NCBI GenBank assembly: GCA_032164245.1
Contig: JAVMKO010000197.1
Span: forward strand, 299,001 to 363,000
DNA length: 64,000 nucleotides
Direction of reading: 5' to 3'
Source of the DNA: Sternotherus odoratus
Taxonomy: Eukaryota; Chordata; Testudines; Kinosternidae
Positions 10,279-22,270 of this stretch are shown one piece after another. A model generated the notes under the pieces. It did not search any database, was not told where the DNA came from, and was given only the letters and a program-made list of their open reading frames with translations. The position numbers and the translations under genes are program-made. How positions within the stretch are numbered: the first letter of the stretch is position 1; each line of letters opens with the position of its first letter.

Positions 10279-11916
10279 CATCCATTGGAAGATAGTCTGT
10301 GCAGTTTGTAGTATTATCCAGTCATTTCTGATATGCAAGAAAACATGCGATCTAGTGCCATCTAGATTCTAAACCTTTTAATAAATCCACCACGCCGTTA
10401 CGGAGACATTAAATACGTACACAAATATAGAAACTGTTTGTGTGTCATTTATATCCCAATCACCAGAGGGAGCATGCGTTACAACCAAGTCCCAGAGCTG
10501 TCTTACCATACAATAAAAAGATGACCGGGAATTGTGTGAAGATCACGTTACACTTGACTTGAGAGACGGGTGGGGAGGAGCTGGGGGTGGAATTCGTTAG
10601 ATAGAAATGATTAAAACAGACAAAGACAGGGTTTCAAACTTCTGGGAGGACACTACCAATCATTTTGTTATTCAGTGCCTCTTTTAAGGTGGTTAGATGG
10701 TAGAATATATACATAACCTTGCTGACTAAGCAATATAGTCTTTGTGGGTAAACTAAGGAAGAAAGTGAAGGATTCATTGCTCAGTCTAGAGAGAGCTCTT
10801 GGTGAAATTCTCGGATGGTGAAAGTTAAACATCATTGCAGAGGGCCACCTGTTTTGGTCACTAGCCGGCCAATCTGTGAGAGAACATTTGTTCTCAGCTG
10901 TTCTCAGCTCTACATTCATGCGGGCCACAGAGTTTGTAACTTTCATCACTTGATTAGAAGGCAGGGAGAACTGTGGCATTTGGTGCTAGCTTAGTGCCCA
11001 AATGCAATTTAGTGTCCCTTTAAAGAAAGGGGTTTAAAGAATCAAAATACACGTGCTTCGAATGTCTGTCTGGTTGGTTTGTGAGGTTTTCCACTGGATT
11101 GCAGGAGGCACGTCTTTTTGGAGGGAACGTTGCAATAGACTAAACCGTGAGAATGGGCGTTGTCAAAAATTCCCACTTCATAGGAAATCAGAGTGGACTA
11201 TAACGTTGCAAAAACATCTGCATTTGATCCATGTGGTCTCAGAACTGTAAAAGACAGCCACAAAATTCTCTGGAGTTACACAACTGCCACAATTTGTCTC
11301 TCTGCTTCGTTCCCCGGAGCTTGCTTTGATCCTGTTCTGTAGCCGAGTCTGCGATTCTGGGACTCGCAGAGACGGTGGTAATTGGAAAATGTGCGTGTGA
11401 AACAGTATTGTGTAGTGGCTACCAAATGGGGATGTCACCCTTGCGACTGCATAGCGGTGAGGCTGGCGGTGTTGTGGTAGGATTTATAATTAAGGCTACA
11501 TTTTAGTCTCAGGTATTTCTAGTAAAAGTCAAGGGCAGTAAACAAAAATTCACCTCTATATCCAACATATCCCTGACTAAAACTTGGGCTGCGGGGGCCC
11601 CTCCTGTGGGTGCTTGAGGGAGGGGGGGTTGGTGGGGCTGGGGCAGGCTCCCTACTCGACTCGGAGCACCACATGCTGCCTCTGCTCCGCCCCAAGCCCT
11701 GGCTTTGCAGTTCCCATTGGCTGGGATCTCTGGCCAATGGGAGCTGCGGAGGCAGCATCTGCGGACTTTATTTGTAGAAAGCCATGGAAACACTTTCTCT
11801 CAAGATTTTATGAGGAAGATTTTAAACGTTCTATACTCCACGGGTCCTCGATGTCTAAACAAAAATCAAATCGAGAGCATTTCTTTTATTCCTACACTGA
11901 CCCCAAGCTACCAGAC
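10279..11916. other. no recognised gene
   Basis: Moderate-GC sequence with only short open frames, no recognisable repeat ends and no convincing splice-bounded exon. Confidence 0.5.
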
Positions 11917-12499
11917 CAGGGGTGGGCAAACTACGGCCCACAGGCCCATCCTGCCCGGCCAGGGAGGTGACCCGCAGCCCCTCGCCTGCTGTCTCCCTTC
12001 CCCCGCAGCCTCTGCGCGCCGCGAGCACTGTGGCCTGCTGTCCCTGACCAGCGCTGCAGCGGTGTGGCTGGCTCTGGCGGGGTTGCGAGATCCCACCGCT
12101 CTGAGCAGCATGGTAAGGAGATGGGGCAGGGGCAGCTCTGGTGGGCCACGCGGCTGCCAGACTCGCTGCTCTGAGTGGCATGGTAAGGGGGGCTGGGGGT
12201 TGGATAAGGGGCAGGGAGTCCCGGGGGACAGGGAGCTGGACAGGGGCTGGGGTCTTGGGGGGCAGTTAGGGTGGAGAATCTGGGAGGGGCAGTCAGGGAC
12301 AAGGAGCAGGGTGGCTTAGACAAGGGGTGCGATACCAGGGTGGTGGTTAGGGTGGGGGAGGTCTCTGAAGGGGACTGGAAGTGGGTGGGGGTTGGATAGG
12401 GGGCGGGGCAGGCTGTTTGGGGAGGCACCACCTTCCCTACCCAGCCCTCCCTACAATTTTCCCACCCCCATGTGGGGCCAGAAAGTTTGCCCTCACCTG
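11917..12499 (+). mobile_element. non-autonomous hAT element, 583 bp
   Basis: The left end CAGGGGTGGGCAAACTACGG and the right end 'aaagtttgccctcacctg' are imperfect inverted repeats of the known vertebrate hAT type. The 8-bp flanks TACCAGAC and GACTAGAC match at 6 positions, fitting an aged target duplication. No transposase frame is present. A related left end without a matching right end lies at 40398. Confidence 0.85.
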
Positions 12500-12775
12500 G
12501 ACTAGACTTTCACAACAGTAACGCAAACCAGGAAAAATACCCTATGAACCACCTGTGACTGTAGTTTTCGGTTGCCTGATAAGTAACAAAAGTCTGGTGT
12601 GTCATTTTTAGCACCGTAGACCCATTAAAGTGAAGGTTAAATCAGATGGTCCTGTCTGTGTTTTTACCCCAAACTGTTGCGTCCGTCTATCAACCCAGAG
12701 ACCCGCTGGAGGGGGCTTCTCACCTGTTTAGTCTCGTCCTGCGCTGAGCCGGGAGCCGGGTGGCGCTGAAAGTCT

Positions 12776-12886
12776 CTTGCCGACGCCCCCTTTTCCGGAC
12801 AACCCCAGGATTTTGTGCTTCACCGTTTTCATTTTCTCCTTTATTTCTCCTGTTGCTGCGAAGGCGTCACAGAAGGTCGGCGCCAT
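12776..12886 (-). pseudogene. NUBP1-like P-loop ATPase fragment
   Basis: The minus strand encodes EIKEKMKTVKHKILGLSGKG then GVGK, which matches the deviant Walker A region of NUBP1, the cytosolic Fe-S cluster scaffold ATPase. Where family members read KILVLSGKGGVGKS, the copy has Gly for Val. After the P-loop Lys the frame diverges into unrelated RLSAPPG... and stops about 15 codons on. Upstream the frame can start at an ATG (12886) after 11 unrelated codons. A GT after 'aaacag' near 12718 might act as a donor. Only about 24 codons are homologous and Walker B and the CXXC motif are missing, so this is a captured exon piece or pseudogene fragment. Confidence 0.7.
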
Positions 12887-12984
12887 GAGCAGAAGGAAAG
12901 TCGCCCCGGGGGCCCCCAGACCCAGCCGAGCCCCCCCCCCAAGAGCTGCAGGCCAGAGATTCGATGCTTCTCGTTCACCACCCA

Positions 12985-13215
12985 CTGCCTCCCCCTACAC
13001 CCGACCCCCCCCACTACTCCCCCCCAGAGACATGCCCAATGCACTCCCCAGACCCCTCCCCCTCCCCCCCATCCCCCTACACCCCCAACTCCTCCCCCCA
13101 AAGACATGCCCAACGCACTCCCCAGACCCCGACCCCTCCCCCCCTACACCCGACCCCCCCACTCCTCCCCCCAGAGACATACCCAACACACTCCCCAGAC
13201 CCCAACATACCCCCC
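12985..13215 (+). repeat. ~60-bp C-rich minisatellite, about 4 units
   Basis: Same family as 6445-6660, with 'agagacatgcccaa' and 'cgcactccccagacccc' in each unit. Confidence 0.88.
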
Positions 13216-13399
13216 TCCCCCGAGAAGATACTGCAAAGCTCACCTACTCTTCTTTACAAAATAACCAACCCTCCCAGTTGGGGAGGGGGCTGTAGCCGGG
13301 TGGGACAACCAACGGCAGCTGAGCAGAGAAATAGCGACCCTCTAGTTGGGGGGTTGGCTAATAAAAGAGAGCTGGGTTTAGTAGCACCCCCTGGGGGAC

Positions 13400-13690
13400 G
13401 GCACTTGTTCACGTTAGGGTGACTGAAACCGCCCCTCCTTTCTCCCCCAGATGGGAGCCGCCGGGAACCCGGGGTAGCTGTGGGGGAGGGGTAGATGTCG
13501 TGCGGGGGAGGGGGCGAGTGGGTTGGTGGGACGGGGGGAAAGGGGGCAGAGAGCATCTCCCCACCCCCCAAGTCCGGGAACGGTTCGCTGCACAGGGCAG
13601 AGCAGCCTCGTCCTCATTAGCATTCCAGGCACCACCCACTGCTCCAGGGCACGGGATTGCGGCGGGACGAAGCACATTGATTGGCATCTT
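13400..13690 (+). promoter_or_regulatory. promoter-like module, copy 6
   Basis: The plus-strand module has a variant core at 13616-13645 (ATTAGCATTCCAGGCACCACCC-type, with two changes) and 'gattggcatctttgg' (inverted CCAAT). Confidence 0.45.
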
Positions 13691-13860
13691 TGGGAGGGGA
13701 GCGGGGTGGGCGGGGCTGGGTTCTCTCCTGGGCTCTGGGAGGGGAGTGGGGGCTGGTGGTTAGAGCAGGGGGGGCTGGGAGCCAGGACTCCTGGGTTCTC
13801 TCCCTGGCTCTGGGAGGGGAGTGGGGACTGGTGGTTAGAGCGGGGGGGGGGGGGGTGCAC
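13690..13860 (+). repeat. dispersed ~75-bp repeat, two to three tandem units
   Basis: Successive 'ggttagag' motifs at 13758 and 13833 give a 75-bp period. The array ends in a G-run. Confidence 0.85.
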
Positions 13861-14159
13861 ATCATAACCTGATGCAGTCGGGGGGAAAGAACCGGGGGAT
13901 GCAGGGGGCAGCTTCCCTCGCCCCCCATCCTCGCAGGCTCTCTGCTGCCCTCTCCCGCCCTCCGCGAGACCCGCTTCCCTGATCCCCCCGCTGGATGCCC
14001 CGGGGGATGGGCTGGGACCAGCGGGCAGCGTGAGGGGGGCCGGGGTGTCTCCGGCTTCTAGACCTGCTGCCGGTTTCCGCCCCCCACCCGGCTCTGGGGT
14101 TCCCGGGCTGCCGTCCCGCCTGGTCCCCTTGGGCGACTGGGTTCGGCTCGAGAAGTTCC

Positions 14160-14590
14160 CCCCACGCCCCCCACTGCCAGCCCCCTCCCCCCCACCTCCA
14201 ACCCCCTCCCCCCACGTCCCCCATCTCCAACGCCCTCCCCCCTTCCCCCACCTCCCGCCCCCTCCCCTCACGTCCCCCATCTCCAACCCCCTCCCCCCAC
14301 CTCCCACCCCCTCCCCAGGTCCCTCCCCCCCAACGCCAACCCCCTCCCCCACATCCCTCCCCCCCCCGCGACCCGCCCCCCGCGAGGACCCCCCCCCACG
14401 AGGACCCACCCCCCGTGACCCCTCCCCACGAGGACCCCCCCGCCCCACGAGGACCCACCCCCCCGCGGCCCCTCCCCCTGCCCCACGAGGGCCCCCCCGC
14501 GGCCCCTCCCCCCGCCCCACGAGGGCCCCCCCCCCGCGACCCGCCCCCCCGCGACCCCGCCCTGCGAGGAACCCGGCCCCGCGGCCTCTC
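14160..14590. repeat. C-rich low-complexity tract
   Basis: Irregular repeats of 'ccccctcccc', 'cacctcc' and 'gaggacccccc' make long open frames on both strands without domain content. Confidence 0.75.
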
Positions 14591-14910
14591 ACCCATCGCC
14601 TCAGCGCCGCCCCCGGGAGCGACGAACCACCAATCACTGTGCTTGGTCCCGCCCCCATCCCATGCTCTGGAGCAGTGGGCGGTGCCTGTTATGCTAATGA
14701 GGACAAGGCTGCTCTGCCCTGTGCAGCGAACCGCTCCGGGACTTGGGGGGTGGGGGTCACTCTCTGCCCCCTTTATCCCCCCACCAACCCCACTCGCCCC
14801 CCTCCCCCGCATTACCTCTACCCCCCCCCCCCCACAGACTCCCTGGTTTCCCGGAGGCGCCCATCTGGGGAGAAAGGGGGGGGGGCTGCAGTCACCCTAA
14901 TGTGAACAAG
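14590..14910 (-). promoter_or_regulatory. promoter-like module, copy 7 (inverted)
   Basis: The best preserved copy on this strand: 'gggagcgacgaacc', CCAAT ('accaatcactg'), a GC box, the core at 14669-14698, 'gtgcagcgaaccgctcc' and 'cagtcaccctaatg' at the end. Confidence 0.5.
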
Positions 14911-15199
14911 TGCCGTCCCCTGAGGGGATGTTGCAAAACCCAGCTCTGCGTGGGTCCGGGTCCAGGTCCAACAGCATTAGGTCAATCAAATGGAAGCTCT
15001 AGATGGATCGCAGTTAAAAGAGTCCCAACCTGTGAGGGGCTGTTCCAGTAAAACAGTGGAAAAGGCACCCCAGGTTGGAGAAGTGAGGGGACACAGCTGT
15101 TCATAAGTCCAGACTGTACGTGGGTAACGTCAGAGACACTCATGATAAGGATAGAGCCTCTTACAACACAGAGAAGGTGTGATGGTGCTGTTCCTGGTG

Positions 15200-16220
15200 G
15201 GATCCCCCTGTGAGTGTCAGATCAGGACAGATTGCTTCCAAAGGGGCAACTACAGCCCAAAGCTGGGGTTTTTCCACACTAAGGCAAACCAAACCAGCCA
15301 AACAGAACAGACTTTGGTTTCACCCCACTGGCTAACCACAAGTCACACAAGCAATCCCCTTAAGACACTCCAGATTCCCAGTATCACCACCAGCAGCCAC
15401 CTGTCCTGGGATCAATGGTTATGAAAACCAATCCCCCAAATAAAGAAAACGGTTCTCCCAATTCCAAAGAATCAGGCCCCAGACCCAGGTCAATATACCA
15501 ATTAGATCTTACCACAAATCACGCTGTAGCCAATCCTTTAGAATCTAAAATCTAAAGGTTTATTATAAAAGGAAAAAGGTCTAGGTGAGGGATAAGAATG
15601 GTTAAAATAAATCAATTACATGCAGTAAAGGCACATCTCTTAGCTCAGGCTTGCAGCAAAGGTAGAATAACTGCAGGTTCAAATCAAAGTCTTTGGATGC
15701 ATCCCATTTAGGGGTGGGTCAGCACCTTAGTCCAGAGTTCCCAGAGTAGCAAAGTTCCATCCAAAGCTGGAACCAAGGCAGGCTGAAGTCTGGAGGTAAA
15801 GACAAAATGGGGAATGTTCTTCCAGGCTTTATAGACTTTTTCTTCTGGGCCAAGACCCTCCTCCTTCTGCAGAGTCCGGTTGCAAAATGGAGGCTCACAG
15901 TCACAAGGTCCAATCACCAGACTTCTACAGGATTCAGTTTCTGACCAGGCAGTGACATTCCTAGAGCAGCTTGGGTGTGGATAGGCATCTACAAAATCCA
16001 TTGTGTGGTTGATGTCCCTTCATGGGCCATCAGGCAGCCCCAGCCTGTCTGAGCCTTCACAGGAGCCAAGCCTAAGCTTGAAGTACAGCTTGAAGCTTTA
16101 ACTTTAGTTACAAAATAGATACACACATATGGAATAGATACATACATAAGACACCTGTTATGACCGCCTTCACATAATATTTTGTGCACCCATTGATCTA
16201 CACGGTACCAAACTATTTCA
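15200..16220. repeat. dispersed ~1-kb repeat, copy 1
   Basis: It shares long collinear matches with 62600-63300, including 'ccccactggctaacca', 'agtcacacaagcaat', 'gccccagacccaggt' and 'actaaaggtttatt' blocks. An LTR or other retroelement is possible, but no protein-coding remnant or boundary repeat was identified. Confidence 0.7.
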
Positions 16221-16229
16221 GTACCGTGA

Positions 16230-19180
16230 CACACCCCCAATCCCCTCAGAGCATCCCGGAAACACCAGTGTGAGGGGATAAAGAGAGAGCCCCTCCTCTC
16301 TCCCAGCAGATCCATCACATGCCTACTAGCCACAGACTGATACAGGAGATGGAGCCCACAGCAGGATCAAGGGAAAAGTCCCTGGTAGGAAGCCCAACAA
16401 CCTCCTCATTCAGAAGAGCTGGATATGAAGGGAGGGGAATGTCCCCTAAACCTCACTGGTGGGTGCCCCCTTCAGATCTCTCGGCAGCCACTGATTAGTC
16501 AGATCAGGCTCCAGCACTGGGAGTCTGGTCAGTTTTCCTAGCCCCATGTAGGTGGATTCTTTTGTGTTTCACAAATTAGGGTATTTCCATCCTTGACCCT
16601 CATAGGTCTGTTCCTAGAATCTAGGCCACTTATTAAACAACTCCCAGCAGGTTTGTCACACCCTGTCCTCCTCCCTTTCTCAACCCTCTGCATTTCCTGC
16701 CCCGCTCCTACCTACAAGCCAGACTGTGCAAAACCTTCCCATCCCCGGTGTATTTTCTGTCCCTTTCCCTCCTGCAAGAACTCACCAGCAGCCCCCCCCC
16801 AATAATCCCTATCTGAACTGGATCCTCTGCAGTCATTTCTCTCCCCTCTCCCATGGGAGGACTGAATGAACTGGAGGGAAACATGGACGCCATTCTGCAG
16901 CCTGGGAGGGTGAGAAAGGTAATTGTGCAGGTTTCAAAACAGGCTTTAGTTAATTTCACATGAGCCTGGGGGAATTGTCTTTCTCTGCAGACAGACATCA
17001 GATTCTGCCATCTTGGAAAGATGCTCAATGTCTTTATTACAGTGTAGACCTGGCCCCTTCTGCCAGGCTAAGCCCACAGACACATTTTTAACCTCCCTTC
17101 TCCTTCGCCATCCCTTCCTCAGGTGACAAACCAAAGGAGTCCTTTTAGGTGATTCCCTTGGACACTGACCCCACAGCAGCCACACCCCAGCAGGAGGTAT
17201 TTGGAGTCAGAAACTGGATTTTCCTCTGTCTGCTCCTTTTCTTGTTCTCATGGGCCAGGCAGAGAAGAAGGTTTAATTAAGGTCAATTCCCAGCACAGAA
17301 CCTCGCTGGGGGAGCAGCAGCTGCTAAGCCTGATCTCCCACATCACAATGGAGGCTTCAGCATTGGACCCAGGAAGCTGAACCCCAATATCCTGAGCAGA
17401 AAGGGACAGAGCATTTAAGCAACCTTCCCTCCTCTGGCTCTCTGGGGAGAGCAGCTAGCTAGTAAGAGACCCTCCTCCCAGGGAGAATTGCTGATCTTAT
17501 TTGCCCCACCGCCCTTCTGGAAAGACTCTTTGTCTTTCCATGCAGTGACTATGGTCTCAGTGAAAACAGATTTCTGAAAGAATGAGTCCAGAATGCTGTG
17601 GAAGAAACCATTGTGAGGCAGTGCTAACCCCCTTCCCACCTCCCTCGCCCCCCAGAACTAGGACAGGGACTCAGGTCACAAATTTTCCTTACAGAACCAG
17701 AAATTCATGCAGATTTCCAAAGAGGATAAAAGCAAACTCTGTGATTTCACCTCACAGTGTTTGATAAGCAGATAGAAAGTGATCATGGTGACTGGGCGTG
17801 GCTGGGATCCCCCAACTGCCTTCCTAGGACCCCCACCTGCCCTCTAGCAGGACATGCCATGGTGTTTGCCTGGACTCCCTCCTCCGTCCTGCCGGATCCC
17901 GATGCTTTACAGAGGAACCCCTCACACTGGTTGCTTGACACCCCCTGGGCTAGCACAGGGGATTTCCTCCCAACACTCTGTGCACTGGGCATGGCAGTGA
18001 TCCCAGGAGTCTACAGGGGGACCTAGATTGAGCCTGTAAAAAAGCACCAGGCTCCCCCTAGCCCCCTGTCCTCCCTCCCCAAGAGATACCCACCCCACTG
18101 TTCTACGGCTAACAGGCCACCAGAGATACCCAGCTCTAGGACAAAGAGCCTCAAGGCTGGGCACATGACAACCACCCAACACTTCAAAGCTCCATAACCC
18201 ACCAATCTGATACTGTACCCCCCGCCCAGCCACCCAGAGGCCTCCCCCTACCACCATGTCCCTTCAGCTCCAGCTGCAATCCCCTGATTGCACGGCCAAG
18301 GAACAGTGTTACTTCACAGTGTCTGATAAGTGGCAAGAAAGTTTTCACTGTCCCCTGCTGGCCTGTCACACAGGCAGAGGGAGCCCTGGGGGATGCCTCT
18401 TGAACAGGAGACTGGAAGGCCTGGAGGGGCAAAGTAGGTAAGACATTTCCATGCCCTGTCACTAGCAAATAATGGCCACCATGGATCCACCCCACAGGTG
18501 GCTACATCTTTGCACTGTGGGAAGCAACTCCTCATGGAGACTATTAGGCATGGGGCATGGGATACGTCTAGACCCAGGCTGCACTCAGAGCCACCTCCTC
18601 ATCCTGTGCCAGATGGAGAAAAGTAAAGGGTCCAGCCAACCCTCCCATTACCAGTTGGGAACCACTGATCCCCCAAACATGGAGAGGCCTTTGACTTTGA
18701 TGTTCTTTAAGTATGTGGCTGGTCTCTTTCATCAGCAAACATTTTAACTAAGATGAAGGTGGGAAGAAATGATTCTCAAAGGAGAGGGGAAAGATGATCC
18801 CTGGGAAATTTAACCCCCTTTGACCTCCAGGATGGAGAAGGACTCAGCTCAACAGGTTCCCTCCAAGGATGGAGAAGTTGCTGGGATTTAGAAACATGGG
18901 GAACAGCCCCCAACCCGACAGCATCCTTAACTGATATTTGATGATGACATAGAAAGAGGCAAAACCTGACCTTGGAGATCTATGTTCAGAAATGAAAAAA
19001 GGGTGGAAATCTGAGGGATTTTGGATCCATTTTTGTAAATTATAGAGAGGAAAGTTGAAAATTAGAGGGATTTTCTATCAGTTGTTGATAGGAGGTAAAA
19101 TCGGAGTGTTTCAGATGAATATTTGATAAATGAATAGAGAGGAAATGGGCAACATTCGCCAATATTTTATCTCCATGTTC
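16230..19180. other. about 3 kb without recognised genes
   Basis: Ordinary composition with only short open frames. A short similarity between 17750 ('cacagtgtttgataag') and 18310 ('cacagtgtctgataag') hints at an old local duplication. Confidence 0.5.
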
Positions 19181-19183
19181 AAG

Positions 19184-19240
19184 AATGTGAGAAAAGGTGT
19201 AAATGTGAGAAAAGGTGTAAATGTGAGAAAAGGTGTAAAT
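19184..19240 (+). repeat. 18-bp tandem repeat, three units
   Basis: The unit 'aatgtgagaaaaggtgta' is repeated without change and gives a repetitive FSHIYT-type frame on the minus strand that is not a real protein. Confidence 0.95.
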
Positions 19241-19589
19241 CTGAGATTTTCTTTGTAGAAAAGAGAGACGATGTGACTGGATTTTATCGGACTGTCCAGC
19301 ACATCCACAGTTCCCCCCAGTGCCACCGTTCACATGGGGGGCAGGGAGCCCTTTGGGGAGCTGTGTTAAGAGGGTGGGGGAGGGGGAGCTGGCAGGTTCC
19401 CTGGGAGAGGGGAGGGGGCAGCAGTGGGGGATGGGCAGGGGGCTGGGAACTGCGGTCTGGGGGCAACTCCCCCCCCTGCCCACCCGCCACTTCCCCCCCC
19501 CCGGGGATTTCCTGGCTGCGCAGAGACCGTTCAACCCCCCGCGTCTCACTGACCTCCCCCCCCCAGCAACTCCGGCTTCTCCCCCCGCC

Positions 19590-20050
19590 CCACAGGGGAC
19601 CCCCCCGCCCCAGTCTCTGCCCCCCCATCCCCGCGGGGCCGGAGCCACTGGGGCTGGGGCAGCTCCGAGGCTTCTCCCCGGTTCGCGGGGCCGAGAGTCA
19701 CTTTCCCGCCCCCCCCCGGGTGTCTCACTCGCTGGTGCGGCCGGGCGCGGAGGGGTTAATAACGGTCTTCTCCCAGCACAGATCAGGGAAGCCGCAGGGA
19801 ACCGTTACCTGTACCGCGTGCTACTGGAGCATGCGCAGTGATACTGGAAGCCTCCCGCGCTGGGCTGGAGAAGGCGGAAGCGCCCCCGGGGCAGGCTGGG
19901 AGATGTAGTCCCTGACTCTCCCGGGACCGGAAGTGACGTTGAGCGGGAGGGGGGAGCGAGGAGCCGGGCCGCGCGGGGCCGTTGGAGCCTCCAGGTGGCG
20001 GCGCGAGCCCGGGGGCGGGGCTTGGGGCGGGGCGGTGACTCCGCCCCAGT
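19590..20050. promoter_or_regulatory. CpG-rich promoter with ZNF143-like and ETS/CRE sites, copy 2
   Basis: It is collinear with 32560-33030 over about 450 bp. It contains 'aggctgggagatgtagtc' at 19893-19910 and 'ccggaagtgacgtt' at 19927-19940, then a possible donor 'cctccag|gtggcg' near 19993. CpG-dense. It probably drives a divergent or plus-strand transcript whose exons I could not follow. Confidence 0.6.
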
Positions 20051-20384
20051 GTCCGGGGGACCCGGCATCTCGCAGCGCCGGGATCTGCTCCCGGGGGGGG
20101 GCCCCGCCCGCGGGGGGGGCGGAGCTGCTGTCCCCGCGGGAGACCAACGACCCCCCCGCCCGGCCCGGCTCTGCCCTGGGGGAGGGGACCAGACCCCCGG
20201 GGTCCCTGCGCGGGGCGGGGCGGGGGGAGAAGTGAGAGCGGGCGGGGGGGACCCGGGGAAAGGGGCGGGGGAGAGGAGGAGGAGGGGGCTGTTTGGGCGG
20301 GAGGGGCCAGCTGGGGGGGAAGGGGGGGCTTTTGGGGGAGGCATGGAAGGTTGTGAGGGGCTGCAAAGCAGAAGGACCAACGTT

Positions 20385-20387
<3 letters not shown>

Positions 20388-20431
<44 letters not shown>
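20388..20431 (+). repeat. (CA)n microsatellite
   Basis: An uninterrupted CA tract of about 21 units produces cysteine/valine-rich frames on the minus strand that are not genes. Confidence 0.98.
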
Positions 20432-20434
<3 letters not shown>

Positions 20435-21034
20435 GCCTGTCTTTGTTGTTATTAGGTCACAGCCCTGACACCCCTGTTACAAAAAGCCACATGCCCCTCT
20501 TTTCTGAGGGTTACGGTCGCAACCGGCGTGCCTGGCATATGCAAATATACGCCGCGGGGCATTGTGGGAGGAAAGAGAGCGGGGGCAGTCAGGAGCAGAC
20601 GTTTGCCACCCGGGGCTCCGACCGAAGCCCCGGGGTGCGAGGGGGGTCGGGAGCAGGGACGGCAGCGAGTGAAGGGGTCTCCCCGGGGCTGGGCGTGCGG
20701 CGTTCGCCCTGAGCTAGGCAGGTGTGGCCGGCGGTGGGTCCCGGCGGCGCCCCACAGTTGCTCTTGTCAGTGAGGTACATCGTTACCTCTTTTTCTACAG
20801 GGTGGGGGGCACATGATCGTCGGAGGGCGCGTGAGCTGTTTACAGTCTCCGCGGAGCGGAACACCGCGGCTCGCTCGTTTCTGAGCCTCACGGGTGGGGT
20901 TTTCGCGGTGATGGGGAGACTCTGGGGTCCATCAAGTGACTGTCGGGGGGGGGGGGGGTTAGTTGTGCTGTTTAAGACTAGTGAGTTTGTATACGGCCTG
21001 TCTTGTGTCTGTAACATGAGGGGGCAGCGTTATG

Positions 21035-21775
21035 TCATTACACTCACAATCTATGGGGGGGGGAGCGGTAAAGTAACATTATAGTCCTAATCGATTCCCT
21101 TCTATTATTAGCAGGGAGAGCGGAAACAAAGTTACAGCCTCGATCTATTCCCTTGTAATAGTGGGGAGGGGGAAAAGTTGTAACCTTACAGTCACAATCT
21201 ATTCCTTTGCAATAGCAGGGGACAGCGTTGTAACACTACAGTCACTATTTATTCCCTTGTAATAGCTTGGAGGGGAGGATACAGTCACATCCATTCCTTT
21301 GCACTAGTGGGGGTAGGAGGACAAAGTTACAGTCACAATCTATTCCTTTGCAATAGTGGGGGACAACGTTTTAACGTTACAGTCACTATCTATTTTCTTG
21401 CATTAGCGGAGGACAACACTTACTATCACAATCGGTTCCCTTACAGTAGCAGGGGAGAGGGGATGGCGGTGGGGGACAAAGTGAAAGTTACAATCTATTC
21501 CTTTGCAACAGCAGCAGACAACATAATGTCACACTCACAACCCTTGCAATAACGGGGTGGAGTTGGGGACAGCATTGTAATGTTACAGTCATAATCTACC
21601 TGCTTGCAATAGTGCGGAGAAAACACTGTAAGGTTTCAGTCACAACCTATCCTGTTGCAATAACGTTACAGTCACAGTCTATCCCAGTGTAAACGTTATC
21701 ACGTTACAGTCACAATCTACCCCCCTGCCGTAGTGGGCGACCATGTTACAGTCACCCTCTGTCACGTGCAATAGA
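21035..21775 (+). repeat. degenerate ~35-60-bp tandem array, about 14 units
   Basis: Units share 'ttacagtcacaatctattcc' and then 'tttgcaatagngggg'. Anchors recur near 21187, 21327, 21376, 21581, 21666, 21703 and 21744, giving an average near 47 bp with strong divergence, so the array is old. Confidence 0.85.
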
Positions 21776-21993
21776 GGTGAATGACATTAGAGGCACATTT
21801 GCGGCATCACATCAACCACCGGAGACGTGAAGAACACAACAGCCGTGTCGCTGGGTCAGTCCCACCACACCAGGGAGATGAGCCGGGTAAAAGGATGGGG
21901 GGCAGGGGAGGTTGTTTGGCCTGGAAAAGAGATGACGGATGGAGCAAAATTGGTACAATCCCAGTGAGAGCGCTCCTCGGTCTTTCGCACGAC

Positions 21994-22112
21994 TAGGGTG
22001 ACCAGACAGCAAGTGAAAAATCGGGACAGGGCTGGGGGGTAATAGGACCCTATATAAAAAAGACCCCCAAATTGGGACTGTCCTTATAAAACTGGGACAT
22101 CTGGTCGCCCTT
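21994..22112. mobile_element. 119-bp MITE with 8-bp target duplication
   Basis: The ends TAGGGTGACCAGA and the inverse of AAGGGCGACCAGA enclose a T/A-rich core with 'aaaaatcgggacag' and 'gggactgtccttataaaact'. The flanks CGCACGAC (21986-21993) and CGCATGAC (22113-22120) differ by one base, as expected for a hAT-like target duplication. Confidence 0.85.
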
Positions 22113-22114
22113 CG

Positions 22115-22270
22115 CATGACCACCAGCCCCCACTCCCCTCCCAGAGCCGGGGAGAGAACCCAGGCGTCCTGGCTCCCAGCCCCCCCGTGCTGTAACCCAC
22201 CAGCCCCCACTACCCTCCCAGAGCTGGGGAGAGATCCCAGGAGTCCTGGCTCCCCGCCTTCCCAGGCTCC
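22115..22270 (-). repeat. dispersed ~75-bp repeat, two inverted units
   Basis: Reverse complement of the family at 3690. Confidence 0.8.

Noticed and set aside
11855..12431. Frames inside 11.9-12.4 kb
   Set aside because: They lie in the non-autonomous hAT element.
13414..14812. 414- and 316-codon minus-strand frames
   Set aside because: They read through a C-rich low-complexity tract and the promoter-like modules.
19783..20430. Minus-strand protein starting with alternating Cys/Val
   Set aside because: The start is the (CA)n microsatellite and the rest is CpG promoter sequence.
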